Assembly: GCA_938041955.1 (NCBI GenBank)
Contig: CALISD010000084.1
Location: forward strand, 1 to 64,000
Source: an uncultured Granulosicoccaceae bacterium
GTDB taxonomy: Bacteria > Pseudomonadota > Gammaproteobacteria > Granulosicoccales > Granulosicoccaceae
Direction of reading: 5' to 3'
DNA length: 64,000 bases
Positions within the stretch are counted from its first letter, which is position 1; each line of letters begins with the position of its first letter. The notes beneath the pieces are model-generated. The model was given only the letters and a program-made list of their open reading frames with translations. It ran no database searches and was not told the origin of the DNA. Shown piece after piece: positions 62,374 through 64,000 of this stretch. The position numbers were made by a program, and so were the translations under genes.

Positions 62374-64000
62374 ATTTCTGAGTTCAACAGATTGCCAATG
62401 CGATAGGAGGCAGACTCGGCACTGGACTCAATGTAAGCCCCTTCTGCAAGGCTCGCCATTGACTTTAAATGTTCTGACGACAGTTCGTAGGCGATAGTGT
62501 GAATCGGGATGCCAGTCCATTGCATAACATCGACGACACTGTCGTAGGTCAAGCCTTTGTTGGTCTCGCCATCTGATAATACAAATATAACCAATTTATG
62601 ATCAGGGTGTGATTTCGCAAATTCCGTAAGTTGATGCAGAGCGACCATGACAGCATCGTTGGTCGCTGTGCCACCAAGTGCTGATAGCCTTTCTACCGCC
62701 CCGATAAAGAGAGATTTCTGTTGTACAGAAAAAGGCCGAATATATAGATCAACATTAACTTTACTGTTGTAGCTCACCAGTCCGATTGAATTGGTTGAGC
62801 TGATCAGATCGGAGGATTCTATTAGCGCGCGCTTAAGGTTTTTTAACCTGGTGCCATCCATTGAGCCAGATACATCAGCTACAAACATCGCAGCAATGGG
62901 TCGACCGCCGGATTTTTTGTCTTTCCATATTTTTTGCGCGCTGAAAATGGTAGCTCCACTTTCTAATGCATAGCTACTTTGGTAGTTGGACTGTTGCCCG
63001 AATCCGTACTCACGAGTTAAGCGTTGATTCTTTTCGATGAACTGCGCGAACAGTTCGAGTACTTCAATTTCCGTGGCATCTGCCTTGGGTGTTGCATATA
63101 GTGGACTGTCATGCCGAACACCGAATGGCACAAACTCGTAGTCGCCCATACCCTTTACGTTTACCCATGATTGATGTTCCATCACCAACGCATCAAGCAC
63201 GCCGCTATTTACTGCAGCGTCGCGCATTTGCAATGTGTTTTGTGCAACGAACGGAACACCTGCCTGAAATGCCTCGAATGCGCTGGCGACATCAGGTGCA
63301 AGAAATTGCCCTTCATCGCCCTCTGCAAATTCATTTAATATTGTCAGTAGAAAATTCAACCCTGTGCTTGACTGGTACGGGTTGGTATAGCCCATTGAAA
63401 AAGATCCACTTGTGACCGCGTTGAGGAGCTTTTGAATGTCTAGTTTATTGTTGCTTGTTATTAGATCCTTCTTCGATTTGCGAACGATTACCCCTGCAGT
63501 ATTGGGGGCGGTCACTGCTGCTACCTTACGTACGTTTATGCCCTGTGCTGAAAGCATGTCGCCCCACAGCTCGTTGCTGGGTGAAAAGGCATCCGGCACA
63601 TACCGCTGCGACAAAATAAATTGAGCGCCCAAACCAGAGGCGATTTTTCGTATGCCTATCTGGGCTGTTTTGCCGTTGCCAACTTTAATTCTCTGTTGGT
63701 TGAATTGATCAGCCATTTCGATGTAGAAGCCGTCTCGCCCGGAACCTGCCTTTTCTGAGGAGGTGAATATTTCAACGGCCTCAATGCTTGAACTGTCTCT
63801 GGCATCGAGCGTCATCGGGTATTCGTTAATACTTGGTAAAATAGACAGTAGATTGGTTTGTGATAATTGAATATTTGCTCGAAAGGTGTTTTCGCGCTGG
63901 CTGTATTGAATTTCACTGTCAATGATGCTGTCGAGTTGTTCGACAGCTTTTTCTTTACTGTCGATACTGCCCGGTCCGCACGCCGTCACTGACAACAGTG
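62370..64000 (-). CDS. Solute-binding / VWA-domain lipoprotein, 5' end beyond the window
   Basis: At least 541 residues are visible. The frame is open to the right edge, and the visible start LSVTACGPGS looks like the end of a lipoprotein signal (lipobox VTAC), so the true start lies just outside. The N-terminal half resembles an extracellular solute-binding fold (GVIVRKSKKDLITSNNKLDIQKLLNAV, GYTNPYQSSTGLNFLLTIL). The C-terminal half is a von Willebrand A domain with MFVADVSGSMDGTRL (DxSxS), SYNSKVNVDLYIRPF, the Thr of LGGTATNDAV and FVLSDGETNKG. This combination is often found near TelA/XpaC genes; here those lie 32 kb away. Confidence 0.82.
   Translation of the reverse strand, partial: LLSVTACGPGSIDSKEKAVEQLDSIIDSEIQYSQRENTFRANIQLSQTNLLSILPSINEYPMTLDARDSSSIEAVEIFTSSEKAGSGRDGFYIEMADQFNQQRIKVGNGKTAQIGIRKIASGLGAQFILSQRYVPDAFSPSNELWGDMLSAQGINVRKVAAVTAPNTAGVIVRKSKKDLITSNNKLDIQKLLNAVTSGSFSMGYTNPYQSSTGLNFLLTILNEFAEGDEGQFLAPDVASAFEAFQAGVPFVAQNTLQMRDAAVNSGVLDALVMEHQSWVNVKGMGDYEFVPFGVRHDSPLYATPKADATEIEVLELFAQFIEKNQRLTREYGFGQQSNYQSSYALESGATIFSAQKIWKDKKSGGRPIAAMFVADVSGSMDGTRLKNLKRALIESSDLISSTNSIGLVSYNSKVNVDLYIRPFSVQQKSLFIGAVERLSALGGTATNDAVMVALHQLTEFAKSHPDHKLVIFVLSDGETNKGLTYDSVVDVMQWTGIPIHTIAYELSSEHLKSMASLAEGAYIESSAESASYRIGNLLNSEM

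Noticed and set aside
62370-63995. Complete VWA protein starting at 63995
   Set aside because: The apparent TTG start falls inside a lipoprotein signal (VTAC lipobox) and the frame stays open to the window edge, so the gene is truncated by the window.

Overview
The window (about 50% G+C by eye) comes from a gammaproteobacterial chromosome, probably an environmental or marine lineage. The evidence is the core gene order holA-proA-nadD-rsfS-rlmH-maf-rng-yhdP-darP together with rnt, mpl, gcvR, rdgC and tcdA. The genus cannot be fixed from sequence alone. No rRNA, tRNA or CRISPR array was seen.

Layout. 1-3.7 kb is a scrambled molybdate-uptake locus: the modA 3' end (+), modB (-), then a molybdenum-hydroxylase FAD subunit coupled to modC (+). 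3.8-8.1 kb carries Fe-superoxide dismutase, sandwiched between two copies of a short palindromic element, then chaC, a YHS protein, a HEAT-repeat protein and a Ca-repeat lipoprotein. 8.6-16.7 kb carries an M20 peptidase, two cyclic-di-GMP enzymes, a DUF3616 lipoprotein and a dienelactone hydrolase. 16.9-25.1 kb carries two secreted proteins, RNase T, a membrane protein coupled to mpl, a Ser/Thr kinase with a cNMP-like tail, and galE. 25.4-30.9 kb carries tpm and then a five-gene membrane-stress-like operon: a 47-residue membrane protein, XpaC, TelA, SPFH-GYF and a double zinc ribbon. 30.9-38.4 kb carries gcvR, upp, tcdA, a hydrolase, a Sel1 lipoprotein, a flavodoxin-fold protein, rdgC, an HDAC-like deacylase and a lipoprotein. 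38.7-46.5 kb is an accessory region: an anchored exported protein, a SUMF-like lipoprotein overlapping a TRIC-channel fusion, and divergently a Ycf46-like AAA ATPase followed by an unusual FtsZ paralogue with a cysteine motif and a C-terminal membrane anchor. 47.4-60.8 kb is mostly conserved housekeeping (DHH phosphoesterase, pyrD, holA to darP). The right edge carries an outer-membrane-like protein and a VWA / solute-binding lipoprotein with an overlapping small VWA-like partner.

Most notable. (1) Three families of short non-coding inverted-repeat elements (A, B, C) all sit at CTAG tetranucleotides, usually ones that supply a TAG stop codon. One copy is nested: removing the 260-bp inner element plus one CTAG leaves exactly 158 bp, the length of the second copy 53 kb away. 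(2) The membrane-anchored FtsZ paralogue paired with a Ycf46-like AAA ATPase is the best candidate for an undescribed system. (3) The XpaC-TelA-SPFH-zinc-ribbon operon includes an overlapping small membrane protein and a perfect 12-bp hairpin inside its last gene.
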